Shown here: positions 7,888 to 18,222 of the stretch, one piece after another
How the letters are laid out: each line of letters starts with the position of its first letter
Numbering within the stretch: the stretch's first letter is position 1
From: Rhodanobacter sp. ANJX3
GTDB taxonomy: Bacteria > Pseudomonadota > Gammaproteobacteria > Xanthomonadales > Rhodanobacteraceae
DNA: 64,000 nucleotides
Assembly: GCF_014200755.1 (NCBI RefSeq)
Contig: NZ_JACHCM010000002.1
Span: 1-64,000, forward strand
Reading direction: 5' to 3'
The notes under the pieces: generated by a model
What the model saw: only the letters and a program-made list of their open reading frames with translations
The model's database searches: none
What the model was told of the DNA's origin: nothing
Translations under genes and position numbers: made by a program

Positions 7888-9240
7888 TCAGCGCCTTTGA
7901 TCGGGCTCGCTGGCGATGTGTTTGGCGGCATCGCGCATGCCGCGGTTCACGGCGTCGAATACATCCCCGGGGAAATCCTGCGGCAGACGGCTGGCAATGC
8001 GATCCAGCGCGTGGGGGATCTGATCGGTCAACGACTCAATGAGCTGTGCGCCATCGCTCAGACCGAGCTTTTCGGACAGCGCAATCCAGTGCCAGCGGTG
8101 AATGTCGCGGATAAGGTAATGGCGATTTCTGCCAGCCACCGCCATGGCGAGTTTGGCCTTGTGCGCATCTAGCCTGTTCGGCCCCTTACCCTGGATGGGA
8201 TAGGTGGAAAGCATGTCGTACAGCGGCGTGAGGCGATAGGCGCCGCCGGCGCGCAAATGCAGGCTGAAGTTTTTGGCATGCCCATCGGTGGCGGCCATCA
8301 GCCAAAACAGGATCTGGGTGGTGAAAAACACGCGGCGGTCGGCTTCGGCATTTTCCGACCCCAGCAGCACATCCATGATGGAACGGATGCCGGGGCCTCC
8401 ATCGGCTTCGTATTTCCGCGCTGGCGAGAGGCCGAGCGCCTGACAAAAATCTTCCTGCGGAATACGCTGCCACCAGGTGTTATCCGCGGAGAGCTGACGA
8501 TCGAAGCGCTCGACGATCAGGGCGGTTTGATCTTCGAATTGACCGATCTCGACGTTCGCCACGGGCAAGCCAAGTTCACGTGCTACCTCCATCGACAGCC
8601 ATTCCAGCGGCACTGACTGGCTTAGATCGGCGCGCATATTGCCGACCAGGCCGAGCGGCAGCTTGAAGATATGCGTGGTAGGCGTGGCGCCATGCGGAAT
8701 GCACCAGCGGTCCTGATGTTTCAGCAGCGCGGTTTTCTCCTGCGCGCCAGCGATGGAGAGACAAAACGCATCAGCTTCGGCATCAGTCAACGGGCCACCG
8801 CTGGTGGTATCGCGCAGCAGCTGGGCCACGCCGCTTTCGTCCAGCGGCTCGGCGTCGATGCGGTGCGCATCCGTCGGGCTTTTGCCAGCGGGTGTCAGCT
8901 GCACGGCGCCGGCGCAATCGCGGCCGATCGCCGCCAATAGATCGAACGCCTGGGTGGAAGCCGCACCGTAGCGGCTGCGCAAGCGTTGCAGGATGCGCTC
9001 GTTGTCGGGAATCAGGTTTTCGAAATACGTCGAGACGAATTCGCCACGGAGCGAGCTGCCCTGCTCTGTACCGTGCCCCCGTGTAAACGGCAACGAAAGC
9101 GAAAGCGGTCGGCCTTGGGATGAATCGATCCACGCACGGTCATAGACCAAACGATCGGCGCCGACGCTGGCCCGCTCCCAGCGACCGACCTGGAATCCAT
9201 TCATCCAGATATCCAACGCCTTGATGCGTCGCGCAGCCAT
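7888..9240 (-). CDS. hipA: HipA family toxin serine/threonine kinase
   Basis: A 450-aa HipA kinase, the toxin of a type II system. In E. coli the counterpart phosphorylates glutamyl-tRNA synthetase and causes persistence. Visible motifs are the N-terminal subdomain with GEFVSTYFENLIPDN, the Ser162 autophosphorylation loop LSIAGAQEKT, Lys193 in HIFKLP, ERFDR (244-248), catalytic Asp319/Asn324 in ATDGHAKNFS and Asp342 in PLYDML. All are intact, so it is predicted active. I use ATG 9240 because GGAG lies 8 nt upstream; the GTG at 9249 abuts that site. It begins 2 nt after the hipB stop, so translation is coupled. Confidence 0.93.
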   Translation of the reverse strand: MAARRIKALDIWMNGFQVGRWERASVGADRLVYDRAWIDSSQGRPLSLSLPFTRGHGTEQGSSLRGEFVSTYFENLIPDNERILQRLRSRYGAASTQAFDLLAAIGRDCAGAVQLTPAGKSPTDAHRIDAEPLDESGVAQLLRDTTSGGPLTDAEADAFCLSIAGAQEKTALLKHQDRWCIPHGATPTTHIFKLPLGLVGNMRADLSQSVPLEWLSMEVARELGLPVANVEIGQFEDQTALIVERFDRQLSADNTWWQRIPQEDFCQALGLSPARKYEADGGPGIRSIMDVLLGSENAEADRRVFFTTQILFWLMAATDGHAKNFSLHLRAGGAYRLTPLYDMLSTYPIQGKGPNRLDAHKAKLAMAVAGRNRHYLIRDIHRWHWIALSEKLGLSDGAQLIESLTDQIPHALDRIASRLPQDFPGDVFDAVNRGMRDAAKHIASEPDQRR

Positions 9241-9242
9241 CG

Positions 9243-9500
9243 TTACCACTCCACCGGTGGGCTGGGCTCGGCAATATGCGGCGACTGGCCCTTTGCGATG
9301 AGACTCAGCTCAAGACCGAGCAGCAGGCAAAGCCGGTGGATGCGTTCAAACGAGGCTCGACCGGCGTTGCTTTCCAGCTTGGACACGGCTTGAACCGTCA
9401 CGCCCATCTGCCTGGCAACATCGGCCTGAGTCAACTTTCGCTGCAGCCGCGTGGCGCGCAATACGGTGCCGAGTTGGTCGGGTATTCGGATGATCGTCAT
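9243..9500 (-). CDS. hipB: HipB family antitoxin, Xre-type repressor
   Basis: An 85-aa HTH antitoxin that neutralises HipA and represses the operon. The helix-turn-helix spans about 23-45 (LTQADVARQMGVTVQAVSKL). The protein ends PPVEW. E. coli HipB also ends in Glu-Trp, whose terminal Trp packs into HipA, so the same contact is likely. I use ATG 9500 rather than an upstream start at 9527, because the longer form would run through the proximal operator copy (9509-9524). Three operator repeats upstream point to autoregulation. Confidence 0.92.
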   Translation of the reverse strand: MTIIRIPDQLGTVLRATRLQRKLTQADVARQMGVTVQAVSKLESNAGRASFERIHRLCLLLGLELSLIAKGQSPHIAEPSPPVEW

Positions 9501-9508
9501 ACGAAAAT

Positions 9509-9578
9509 TCAACCTTTGAGTTGACATTCAAGCAATCAACTTACAGATTGAATAACTAAAAATCAACCTTTGAGTTGA
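9509..9578 (-). promoter_or_regulatory. hipBA operator region: three 16-bp copies at exact 27-bp spacing
   Basis: The 16-mer TCAACCTTTGAGTTGA (arms TCAAC and GTTGA) occurs identically at 9509-9524 and 9563-9578. A degenerate copy TCAACTTACAGATTGA lies at 9536-9551. Starts are 9509, 9536 and 9563, so the period is exactly 27 bp. The distal copy has longer arms (AAAATCAAC / GTTGATTTT). On the minus strand a TTGATT-N17-TAAGTT promoter-like pair runs from the distal to the middle copy. HipB dimers bound here would cover the promoter. Confidence 0.8.
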
Positions 9579-9594
9579 TTTTAGTATGAAGCAG

Positions 9595-9621
9595 AAAAAG
9601 CCACGCATGGCGGGGCTTTTT
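9595..9621 (-). terminator. purA terminator
   Basis: Stem AAAAAGCC / GGCTTTTT extended by CGC / GCG around an ATG loop, with one mismatch. It lies 22 bp past the purA stop and ends in a T-run on the minus strand. It separates purA from the hip operators. Confidence 0.8.
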
Positions 9622-9642
9622 CATCACTTCAATGCTGAGCGA

Positions 9643-10992
<1,350 letters not shown>

Positions 10993-11029
10993 TTATCCGG
11001 CCAGCGCGTACGCTGGCAAAAACTCGTGT

Positions 11030-11899
11030 TCAGTGCTTCGGCGACGGGTCGTCGAAGTAACGCAGGAATTCCGAATCGGGCTTGAGGATCAACACGCCCT
11101 TGCCGTTCTTGAACGCGGTGCCATACGCAATAAGGCTGCGGTAGAAGTTGTAGAACTCCGGATCCTGACCATAGGACTGTGCATAAATGGCAGCCGCCTG
11201 GGCATCGCCGTCACCACGCACTTTTTCAGCATCGCGTTCGGCGTCGGCTTTCAGCACCACGACCTGACGATCGGCGTCGGCCTGAATCCGGGTCTTGGCC
11301 TCCTGCCCGGCCGAACGCAGCTGGTTGGCTATCTGCACTTGTTCGGCGCGCATGCGCTTGTACACGGCAGCATCGACTTCGGCCGGCAGGTCGATGCCCT
11401 TGATGCGCACGTCGACCACTTCCATGCCGAGGCTCTTGCGGGCGGCCGCATCGGCCACCGTGCGGGAGTGGTCGGTGATCTGCTGCGTGCCGCCGGCGAT
11501 GATGTCGTCCAGCTTGTGCGTGCTGAACTGCGCGCGCAACGCGTCGTTGATCAACGGCATCAGTCGCTGCGCGGCCTGCAGCGAATCGCCGCCGGTGGCA
11601 CCGTAATAGGCGGTGGCATTGGCGATGCGCCACTTCACGTAGAAGTTGACGTCGACGCTTTTCTTTTCCGCGGTGATGTACTGCTGCGGCTGCGCGTCGA
11701 GCGACAGGATGCGGTTGTCGATGGCGACCACCTGCTGCAGCAGCGGAATCTTGGCATGTAGGCCGGGCGGCTCGTCTGCGCGGACGATACGGCCAAACTG
11801 CAAGAGCAGCGCACTGTGCCCTTCATTGACCACGAACAGGCTGTTGAGCCCGAGGATGATCAGTGCCGCAACCACGGCAGCGATAATGACCTTGTTCAT
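11030..11899 (-). CDS. hflC: protease modulator HflC
   Basis: A 289-aa membrane-anchored SPFH/stomatin protein. With HflK it forms the large periplasmic cage that controls the FtsH protease. One N-terminal membrane helix lies at about 4-22, followed by the band-7 domain and a charged helical region (RIQADADRQVVVLKADAERDA). ATG 11899 overlaps the hflK stop by 4 nt (ATGA), giving translational coupling and equal stoichiometry. A longer frame continuing upstream runs antisense-like through hflK and is not the real start. Confidence 0.95.
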   Translation of the reverse strand: MNKVIIAAVVAALIILGLNSLFVVNEGHSALLLQFGRIVRADEPPGLHAKIPLLQQVVAIDNRILSLDAQPQQYITAEKKSVDVNFYVKWRIANATAYYGATGGDSLQAAQRLMPLINDALRAQFSTHKLDDIIAGGTQQITDHSRTVADAAARKSLGMEVVDVRIKGIDLPAEVDAAVYKRMRAEQVQIANQLRSAGQEAKTRIQADADRQVVVLKADAERDAEKVRGDGDAQAAAIYAQSYGQDPEFYNFYRSLIAYGTAFKNGKGVLILKPDSEFLRYFDDPSPKH

Positions 11900-12990
11900 G
11901 GCTGCTTGCCTTTGTCGTCTGCGGGCGGCGCATCGATGGTGGCGGGCACCACGGCGTTGACGGTCGCCGAGCTGGCTGGCGCGGCGCCGGTGGCTTCGCT
12001 GCCGGCGGCTGGAAGGTTGATGACGTTGCGTCCACCCGAGCCGTCGATGACCTTGGTGGTGTTGGCCATCACCTGCTCCATGGTTTCCAGATACAGGCGA
12101 CGACGAGTGACTTCGGGCGCGCCCTTGTATTCCTTCAGGATCAGGTTGAAGCGGGCGGTGTCGCCCTCGGCGCGGGCAATGCGTTCGGCCTTGTAGCCCT
12201 CGGCGGCGGCCGCGATACGCGAGGCATCGCCGCGTGCGATAGGCAATACCTTGCTGGCGTAGGCCTGGGCGGCGTTTTCGCTGCTCTGCTTGTCTTCGCG
12301 CGCGTTGTTGACGTCGTCGAAAGCGTCTTTCACTTCTTTCGGCGGCGCCACGTTCTGGAAGCTGATGTCGTTGACCTGCATGCCGGCGCTGTAGCCATCT
12401 AGCGTTTTCTGCACGGCCAGCTTGGCCTGCCCAGCCAGCGGCGTGCCGCCGCCGGAAAGAATCTGCTCCATCGTGCTGGCACCGATCACGCTGCGCACGG
12501 CCGACTCCGCGGCCGCTTGCACGGTGCCGTCGGGATCGTTGAGCGAGAACAGGTATTTCTGCGCATCGGTCACCTGGTATTGCACGGTGAGGTCGACCGC
12601 GATGATGTTCTCGTCGCGTGTCAGCAGAGTGACTTTGTCGTTGACCGAACGCACGCGCGCCGCGTCGACTTTTTCGACCGACTCGAACGGCTGCGGCAGC
12701 TTGAGATGGAAGCCGGGACCGAGCGTGCGCGCGTATCCACCAAACCGTAGCACCACGCCGACCTGACGCGCCTCGATCACGGTGTAGCTGCTCAGCAGCA
12801 GACCGACGACGATCAGAACGATCACGCCAGTGATGATGTTGCGCGACATCTGCTTGGGCGAGCCCAGCAGTTTCTTGGCTTGCTTGAACAGGTCGTCGAA
12901 CGGCGACTTGCCGTTGCCGCCGTCCGGCTTGCGGTTGTTCTTGCCCCACGGATCACGCTTCTGCCCGTCGCCGGGTTCATTCCATGCCAC
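11896..12990 (-). CDS. hflK: FtsH protease activity modulator HflK
   Basis: A 364-aa partner of HflC. It has a Gly/Lys/Asn-rich cytoplasmic N-terminus (residues 1-48), one membrane helix (about 50-70), then the SPFH domain and a helical segment (AAAAEGYKAERIARAEGD). The start is GTG 12990, giving M-A-W-N-E-P-G, the usual HflK opening. AAGGAG lies about 8 nt upstream, which decides against the earlier in-frame ATG at 13116. The C-terminal tail is Ala/Pro-rich. Confidence 0.95.
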   Translation of the reverse strand: MAWNEPGDGQKRDPWGKNNRKPDGGNGKSPFDDLFKQAKKLLGSPKQMSRNIITGVIVLIVVGLLLSSYTVIEARQVGVVLRFGGYARTLGPGFHLKLPQPFESVEKVDAARVRSVNDKVTLLTRDENIIAVDLTVQYQVTDAQKYLFSLNDPDGTVQAAAESAVRSVIGASTMEQILSGGGTPLAGQAKLAVQKTLDGYSAGMQVNDISFQNVAPPKEVKDAFDDVNNAREDKQSSENAAQAYASKVLPIARGDASRIAAAAEGYKAERIARAEGDTARFNLILKEYKGAPEVTRRRLYLETMEQVMANTTKVIDGSGGRNVINLPAAGSEATGAAPASSATVNAVVPATIDAPPADDKGKQP

Positions 12991-13172
12991 TGTCAGTCTC
13001 CTTGGAGTCGGGAGGCCGGCAACCACGGCCGGAACACACGTTGAGGGGAATAGCGCATGCGAGGTAGCCAATACGATCGAAACGGCGTGCTGCCCGGAAG
13101 GCTTTTGGCCGCACAAACACCGCCGATTCTAACAGAGAGTGCCGCGATCGTCCGCGCTTCCACGTACGGGCT

Positions 13173-14540
13173 TCAGGGCAGCGGCGCTTCGGCCAGCAAT
13201 TCACGCAGGAGCTGGGTCTCGGTCGCATCCCCGCCGCTCAGCGGCGCAATGACGCTACGCGGGGCGTCGATGCGCAGCTGCCAACCGTGCTCGTCCACCG
13301 TTTCACCGGTAATCGCGCCGGCCGCCTTGAGCCGCGCATGAAGCCGACCCGCGGTCAGCGGCAGCTGCAGGCCGGACTGGATACGCTCGCCACCGAGCAG
13401 TTCGCCCAGCGCCTGGCGAAGTAGCTCCAAGCCCTCGCCCGTAGCCGCGGATAGCCACACCCGCACCGGCTTACCGGCGGCGTTGCGATCGATGCGCGGC
13501 GTGATGCTCGAACGAGCCGGTGCAGCAGCATCCTGAGGCTCAGCGCCAGTCTCCACGCCCTCGCCTTGCACCAGGTCGATCTTGTTCATCACCTGCAGCT
13601 GCGGCAGGTCGCCGGCGTCAATTTCTTCGAGCACGGTGTCAACGACGTGATGCAGGCGGTCGCGCTCCTCGTCCGAGGCGTCGCAGACGTGCAGCAGCAG
13701 ATCGGCATCGCGCGCCTCGGCCAACGTGGCCCGGAAAGCGGCGACCAGATCATGCGGCAGCTCGCGGATAAAACCGACCGTGTCGGCCAGCACCGACGGA
13801 CCGCAGGCCAAGCCTTCGAGCTTGCGTACAGTGGGGTCGAGCGTAGCGAACAGCTGATCGGCCGCGTAGACCTCGCCGGTAGTCAGCGCATTGAACAAGG
13901 TCGACTTGCCGGCATTGGTGTAACCGACCAGGGCCACGCGCGGCACGGTGTTGCGCAAACGCGCACGGCGCTGCTGGGTGCGCTGGGTCTGCACTTTTTC
14001 CAGCCGCTTGGTCAGCATCTTGACCCGCTCGGCTAGCAGCCGGCGATCGAGCTCGAGCTGGGTTTCACCCGGACCGCGGTTGCCAATGGCGCCGCCACGC
14101 TGGGCGTCCAGATGGGTCCAGCCGCGCACCAGCCGGGTCGCGATGTGCTTGAGCTGGGCAAGCTCCACTTCGAGCTTGCCCTCGTGCGAACGGGCGCGCT
14201 GGGCGAAGATGTCGAGGATCAGGCCGGCGCGATCGACCACGCGGATGCCCAGGTGTTCTTCGAGGTTGCGCTCCTGCACCGGAGTGAGCTCGTGATCGAC
14301 CAGCACCAGATCGGCACCGACCGCTCTGGCAGCCTCGGCAACTTCGTCGGCCTTGCCGGTGCCGATGAAATAGCGTGGATTGGGATTCTCCACCCGCGCC
14401 GCGATGGTGCCGAGTACCTCGGCACCGGCGGACTTGACCAACTCGGCAAATTCTTCGCCGCGACGCACGGTGTCGTGCTCCGCACGGGAGTGCGGCAACA
14501 CTAGCAAGGCGCGATCGCCTCTTTTCTGTCTATCGAACAC
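13173..14540 (-). CDS. hflX: ribosome-associated GTPase HflX
   Basis: A 455-aa Obg-like GTPase that splits stalled or heat-damaged 70S ribosomes in model species. The N-terminal HflX domain is followed by a coiled region. The G domain has P-loop GYTNAGKST, switch II DTVGF and NKIDL. A C-terminal extension of about 90 residues (EGLELLRQALGELL and beyond) is present, as in other xanthomonads. The start is GTG 14540, 57 nt after hfq. The gene order hfq-hflX is conserved across gammaproteobacteria. Confidence 0.95.
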   Translation of the reverse strand: MFDRQKRGDRALLVLPHSRAEHDTVRRGEEFAELVKSAGAEVLGTIAARVENPNPRYFIGTGKADEVAEAARAVGADLVLVDHELTPVQERNLEEHLGIRVVDRAGLILDIFAQRARSHEGKLEVELAQLKHIATRLVRGWTHLDAQRGGAIGNRGPGETQLELDRRLLAERVKMLTKRLEKVQTQRTQQRRARLRNTVPRVALVGYTNAGKSTLFNALTTGEVYAADQLFATLDPTVRKLEGLACGPSVLADTVGFIRELPHDLVAAFRATLAEARDADLLLHVCDASDEERDRLHHVVDTVLEEIDAGDLPQLQVMNKIDLVQGEGVETGAEPQDAAAPARSSITPRIDRNAAGKPVRVWLSAATGEGLELLRQALGELLGGERIQSGLQLPLTAGRLHARLKAAGAITGETVDEHGWQLRIDAPRSVIAPLSGGDATETQLLRELLAEAPLP

Positions 14541-14597
14541 GGATGGGTGGGGCCTGGTGGAAACCTACCCACTTCATGCGGGCTGCAGCCGCGTCAA

Positions 14598-14879
14598 TCA
14601 AGCGTCGGCATCGGCCGAGGCACCATCGCCATGGCCATCGTGACCGTCCGGACCGTCGTGGCCGTTGCCGATCTTGACGTTGCGGCTGGGCACCACGGTG
14701 GAGATGGCGTGCTTGTAGACCATCTGGCTGACCTGATTGCGCAGCAGCACCACGAACTGGTCGAACGATTCGACCGTACCCTGCAGCTTGATGCCGTTGA
14801 CCAGATAAATGGCTACGGGCACGCGTTCGCGACGCAACGCGTTCAAAAACGGATCCTGCAACGATTGTCCCTTGGACAT
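14598..14879 (-). CDS. hfq: RNA chaperone Hfq
   Basis: A 93-aa Sm-like hexameric chaperone that pairs small RNAs with mRNAs. The core (1-70) begins [12 protein letters not shown] and has the Sm2 motif YKHAIST. The last 22 residues are a tail of His, Asp and Gly ([13 protein letters not shown]) ending ADADA, unlike the E. coli tail. Acidic Hfq tails are known to influence RNA release; the His-rich part might also bind metal, which is inference. GGGGAG lies before ATG 14879. Confidence 0.96.
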   Translation of the reverse strand: MSKGQSLQDPFLNALRRERVPVAIYLVNGIKLQGTVESFDQFVVLLRNQVSQMVYKHAISTVVPSRNVKIGNGHDGPDGHDGHGDGASADADA

Positions 14880-15064
14880 TTCTTATTCTCCCCTTGGTAC
14901 GACCAGGTCCGAGAAAAAACGCCAATGGCGCCTCGGCCCAACAATGTTCTGATCTTAACCGCTTTTAAATGGCTGATGAAAGGGGATTTTTGCGCTACGG
15001 GTCGGCGCGCGGCAAAGCGCCGGGGCCGATGCTTTTCGAAGCACCACTCACGCGCAGGAAACCG

Positions 15065-16012
15065 TTAATGGAGCCGGCCGAGAAATAGCTCTACGGCATC
15101 GACGGCGCGGGCCAGCGGATGCCCTCGATCCGGATCGAATACGCGTGCACCCACATCGCTGCGCAGCCAGGTGATTTGCCGCTTGGCCAACTGGCGGGTG
15201 GCGAAGATGGCGCGATCGCGGAACTCGGCAGCATTGGTTTTGCCGTCCAGATGCTCCCACGCCTGCCGATAGCCCACGGCACGGATGGCGGGGAGATCCG
15301 CGTGCAGATCGTGGCGCGCTCGCAGCGTTTTCATTTCGTCGAGAAATCCGTCGGCGAGCATGGCGTCGAAACGCTGCGCGATGCGCGCATGCAGCGCGCG
15401 TCGGTCCTCGGGCAACAGTGTCAGCTTGAGCACCCGCCAGGGAAAGCGTGCATGGCCACGCTGCTGAAGCTCGGACAGCGGCCGACCGGTGAGCTCGATC
15501 ACTTCCAGCGCACGCTGCAGCCGCTGCGCATCGTTGGCGCCGATGCGTGCGGCGGCGGCCGGATCGAGGGCGACCAGGCGCGCATGCATGGCCGGCCAGC
15601 CGATCCGTTGCGCTTCGGCGAACAGTCGCTCGCGCAGCGCGGGATGGGCGTCGGGCAGATCGGACAAGCCCTGCTGCAAAGCCCGGAAGTACAGCCCGGT
15701 ACCGCCAACCAGCAGCGGCACCCTGCCCCGCGCGCTGATCTGCCGCATCACCGGCAGCGCGTCAGCCGCAAAGTCGGCCGCCGAATAAGGCTGCGACGGC
15801 TCGCGAATATCGATCAGCGCATGTGGATAGCGTGCCAATGTAGGGGCGTCCGGCTTCGCCGTGCCGATATCCATACCGCGATACACGAGCGCGGAGTCGA
15901 CACTTACAAGGTCCAACGGAAACTGATCGCTCAGTTCGCACGCCAGCGCGGTCTTGCCCGAGGCCGTGGGGCCCATAAGGAAGATGGCAAGTGGGCGCTG
16001 ATCAATGGGCAT
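15065..16012 (-). CDS. miaA: tRNA dimethylallyltransferase
   Basis: A 315-aa enzyme adding the isopentenyl group to N6 of A37 in tRNAs reading UNN codons. P-loop GPTASGKT is at 14-21. The substrate-recognition [16 protein letters not shown] and the [11 protein letters not shown] motif follow. I use ATG 16012 (MPIDQR), because the frame extends 25 residues further but homologues begin close to the P-loop. It is the first gene of the hfq-hflX cluster; a 185-bp gap precedes hfq. Confidence 0.95.
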   Translation of the reverse strand: MPIDQRPLAIFLMGPTASGKTALACELSDQFPLDLVSVDSALVYRGMDIGTAKPDAPTLARYPHALIDIREPSQPYSAADFAADALPVMRQISARGRVPLLVGGTGLYFRALQQGLSDLPDAHPALRERLFAEAQRIGWPAMHARLVALDPAAAARIGANDAQRLQRALEVIELTGRPLSELQQRGHARFPWRVLKLTLLPEDRRALHARIAQRFDAMLADGFLDEMKTLRARHDLHADLPAIRAVGYRQAWEHLDGKTNAAEFRDRAIFATRQLAKRQITWLRSDVGARVFDPDRGHPLARAVDAVELFLGRLH

Positions 16013-16168
16013 CGGCGCATTGTAAAGGTCTGTTACGCGACCACGCATCGTCAGACGCTGATGCGAAACTTGTGACAGAGCCTTCAAGTGCCCGTTCGCA
16101 GCTAGTGAAAAGGCGCGGCAACGGCAGCCGGCTTATCTGAGCAATCCACCCTCACGACGACGTTGACC

Positions 16169-16876
16169 ATGCCCACCTTGCCTCGCTTCCTTTTCGTGTT
16201 CATCACCGGCAGCGGGCTCGCCCTCGGTGGCGTAGCCGCCGCGGCCTCGCCTGCAACGCCCGATTTCAGCGGCATCTGGCGATTGAACGATCAGCAGAGC
16301 GATAGCCCCGACCAGATCGCCGCACGACTGCGCGCCGAGCGAAAGCGCGAAGAGGCCGCTGCACAACTGCCGGCCAGCGCATCCACGAGCAGTACGCCAG
16401 CGGTGAGCAGCGCATCCAATTCGCATGGCGGCCACGGCGGTGGTCGCAGCGGTGGCGGCATGGGCGGTGGTGGAGGCCACGGCCGCGGTGGCAATCACAG
16501 CCAGAGCAAAGACCGCAGCAACGACGGCGTGTCGCCGATTGTCGACACGCCACCTCCATTGCTTGCGAACGATTCCATCCTCAACGTGCAACAAGACGCC
16601 AAACATATGCAGGTCGCCTTGAGCGACAGTGACCAACTCAACGCCAGGCTCGACGGCGTCGCGCAGCAGTCGCTCAACGGCAGCGCGGTGGTGCAGACAA
16701 GAAACTACACCGATGGCCTATCGATCAGCATGCAGTTCGATGGCGGTACGCACCTGGACGAGTTTTGGGTGAAATCGGCCGACGGCCATCACTTGACCGT
16801 GACCGAACAATGGACGACGCCGACGGTAAAGCAACCCATCGTGTTCAAACGCAGCTACGACCGGCTGGATATCTGA
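16169..16876 (+). CDS. secreted protein with Gly/His-rich linker, function unknown
   Basis: A 235-aa exported protein. A signal peptide covers about residues 1-25 (hydrophobic core FLFVFITGSGLALGG, cleavage near AAA-SPA). A short conserved-looking start PDFSGIWRLN follows, then a low-complexity Gly/His/Arg linker (GGGMGGGGGHGRGG) and a C-terminal beta-rich domain ending IVFKRSYDRLDI. The opening and the repeated FSGIW...LTVTEQW pattern recall periplasmic lipocalin-like proteins of xanthomonads, but I do not recognise a named family. ATG 16169 is preferred over the TTG at 16163. It stands alone, divergent from miaA. Confidence 0.7.
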   Translation: MPTLPRFLFVFITGSGLALGGVAAAASPATPDFSGIWRLNDQQSDSPDQIAARLRAERKREEAAAQLPASASTSSTPAVSSASNSHGGHGGGRSGGGMGGGGGHGRGGNHSQSKDRSNDGVSPIVDTPPPLLANDSILNVQQDAKHMQVALSDSDQLNARLDGVAQQSLNGSAVVQTRNYTDGLSISMQFDGGTHLDEFWVKSADGHHLTVTEQWTTPTVKQPIVFKRSYDRLDI

Positions 16877-16938
16877 ACCTCACCGAGCCGAGTCGCCAAT
16901 GACGCAGTGCGTCAGGGCGCCGATCGGTCGAGCCGATC

Positions 16939-16944
16939 TATAAT
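16939..16944 (+). promoter_or_regulatory. -10 element of the tdh promoter
   Basis: An exact TATAAT hexamer lies 34-54 bp before the possible tdh start codons. No good -35 is seen at 16-18 bp upstream, so it may be an extended or activator-dependent promoter. Confidence 0.5.
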
Positions 16945-16992
16945 GGGAAATTGCCTCCACTCGTCCCCGGATATCCCATGCAGCAGCAGACA

Positions 16993-18015
16993 ATGAAAGC
17001 CTTGGTCAAGCGCAAGCCCGAGCAGGGTATCTGGATGGAAGAGGTGCCGATCCCCGAGATCGGCCCGAACGAAGTGCTGATCAAGATGGAAAAGACCGCA
17101 ATCTGCGGCACCGACCTGCACATCTACAAGTGGGACGAGTGGTCGCAGCGCACGATCACCCCCGGGCTGACCATCGGCCATGAGTTTGTCGGCCGCATCG
17201 TCGAGATCGGTCCGGGCGTGACCGGCTACAAGATTGGCGACCGCGTGTCCGCCGAAGGACATATCGTTTGCGGTCACTGCCGCAACTGCCGCGGCGGCCG
17301 CACGCACCTTTGCCCGAACACCGTAGGCATCGGCGTGAATCGCAACGGCGCGTTTGCCGAATACATGGCCATGCCGGCGTCCAACCTGTGGCCGATTCCC
17401 GATCAGATTCCATCCGAACTGGCGGCGTTCTTCGATCCCTACGGCAACGCCGCGCACTGCGCGCTGGAGTTCGACCTGATCGGCGAAGACGTGCTGATTA
17501 CCGGTGCCGGCCCGATCGGCATCATTGCCGCCGGTATCGCCAAGCACGTGGGCGCGCGCAATGTCGTGGTGACCGACGTCAACGATTACCGCCTCAAGCT
17601 GGCGGCCGACATGGGCGCGACCCGCGTGGTCAACGTTTCCAAGCAGTCCCTCAAGGATGCCATCGCCGATCTGCATATCGAGGGCTTCGACGTCGGCATG
17701 GAGATGAGCGGCAACCCGCGCGCCTTCGGCGACATGCTCGACTGCATGTACCACGGCGGCAAGATCGCCATGCTCGGCATCATGCCGCGCGGCGCCGGCA
17801 TCGACTGGGACAAGGTGATCTTCAAGGGTCTGACCCTGCAAGGCATCTACGGCCGCCGCATGTACGAGACCTGGTACAAGATGACCCAGATGGTGCTGAC
17901 CGGCTTTCCGCTGCAGAAGGTGCTCACCCATCAGATCGCCATCGACGATTTCCAGAAGGGCTTCGACCTGATGGATGCGGGCGTCTGCGGCAAGGTGGTT
18001 TGCTCCTGGCACTAA
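16993..18015 (+). CDS. tdh: L-threonine 3-dehydrogenase
   Basis: A 340-aa zinc medium-chain dehydrogenase that oxidises L-threonine to 2-amino-3-ketobutyrate with NAD. Catalytic zinc ligands lie in [15 protein letters not shown] and the GHEFVG motif. The structural zinc site [15 protein letters not shown] is intact, and the NAD fold has GAGPIGI. I use ATG 16993 (MKALVK) by comparison with the 341-aa E. coli enzyme; an in-frame ATG at 16978 adds five residues. Its product is the substrate of Kbl, encoded about 4 kb downstream beyond the DUF748 gene. A strong terminator follows. Confidence 0.96.
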   Translation: MKALVKRKPEQGIWMEEVPIPEIGPNEVLIKMEKTAICGTDLHIYKWDEWSQRTITPGLTIGHEFVGRIVEIGPGVTGYKIGDRVSAEGHIVCGHCRNCRGGRTHLCPNTVGIGVNRNGAFAEYMAMPASNLWPIPDQIPSELAAFFDPYGNAAHCALEFDLIGEDVLITGAGPIGIIAAGIAKHVGARNVVVTDVNDYRLKLAADMGATRVVNVSKQSLKDAIADLHIEGFDVGMEMSGNPRAFGDMLDCMYHGGKIAMLGIMPRGAGIDWDKVIFKGLTLQGIYGRRMYETWYKMTQMVLTGFPLQKVLTHQIAIDDFQKGFDLMDAGVCGKVVCSWH

Positions 18016-18038
18016 GCGCCGCGCTTGAACGTTCAACG

Positions 18039-18064
18039 CAACGCCCCGCTTTTGCGGGGCGTTG
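18039..18064 (+). terminator. tdh terminator
   Basis: Perfect 11-bp stem CAACGCCCCGC / GCGGGGCGTTG with a TTTT loop, 24 bp after the tdh stop. The downstream T-tract is weak (CCGTTT). It implies that the DUF748 gene and kbl have their own promoter. Confidence 0.8.
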
Positions 18065-18222
18065 CCGTTTGAGGACGGGAAAAGGTGGACTGGCTAACGA
18101 CTGGCCAACCTGCCGCTGGCGTAAACTCGCCTCAGGAATGTCAGAGAGCCGCAGCATAGGAAGCGCTCACGCTGCCAAATCGGCCACGCGGGATGACTCG
18201 CAACCAGGGGAGCAACGGTCGA

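Noticed and set aside
11030-12949. 639-aa minus frame containing HflC
   Set aside because: The first 350 codons overlap hflK in another frame and look like Arg-rich shadow; the ATGA overlap at 11896-11899 marks the real HflC start.
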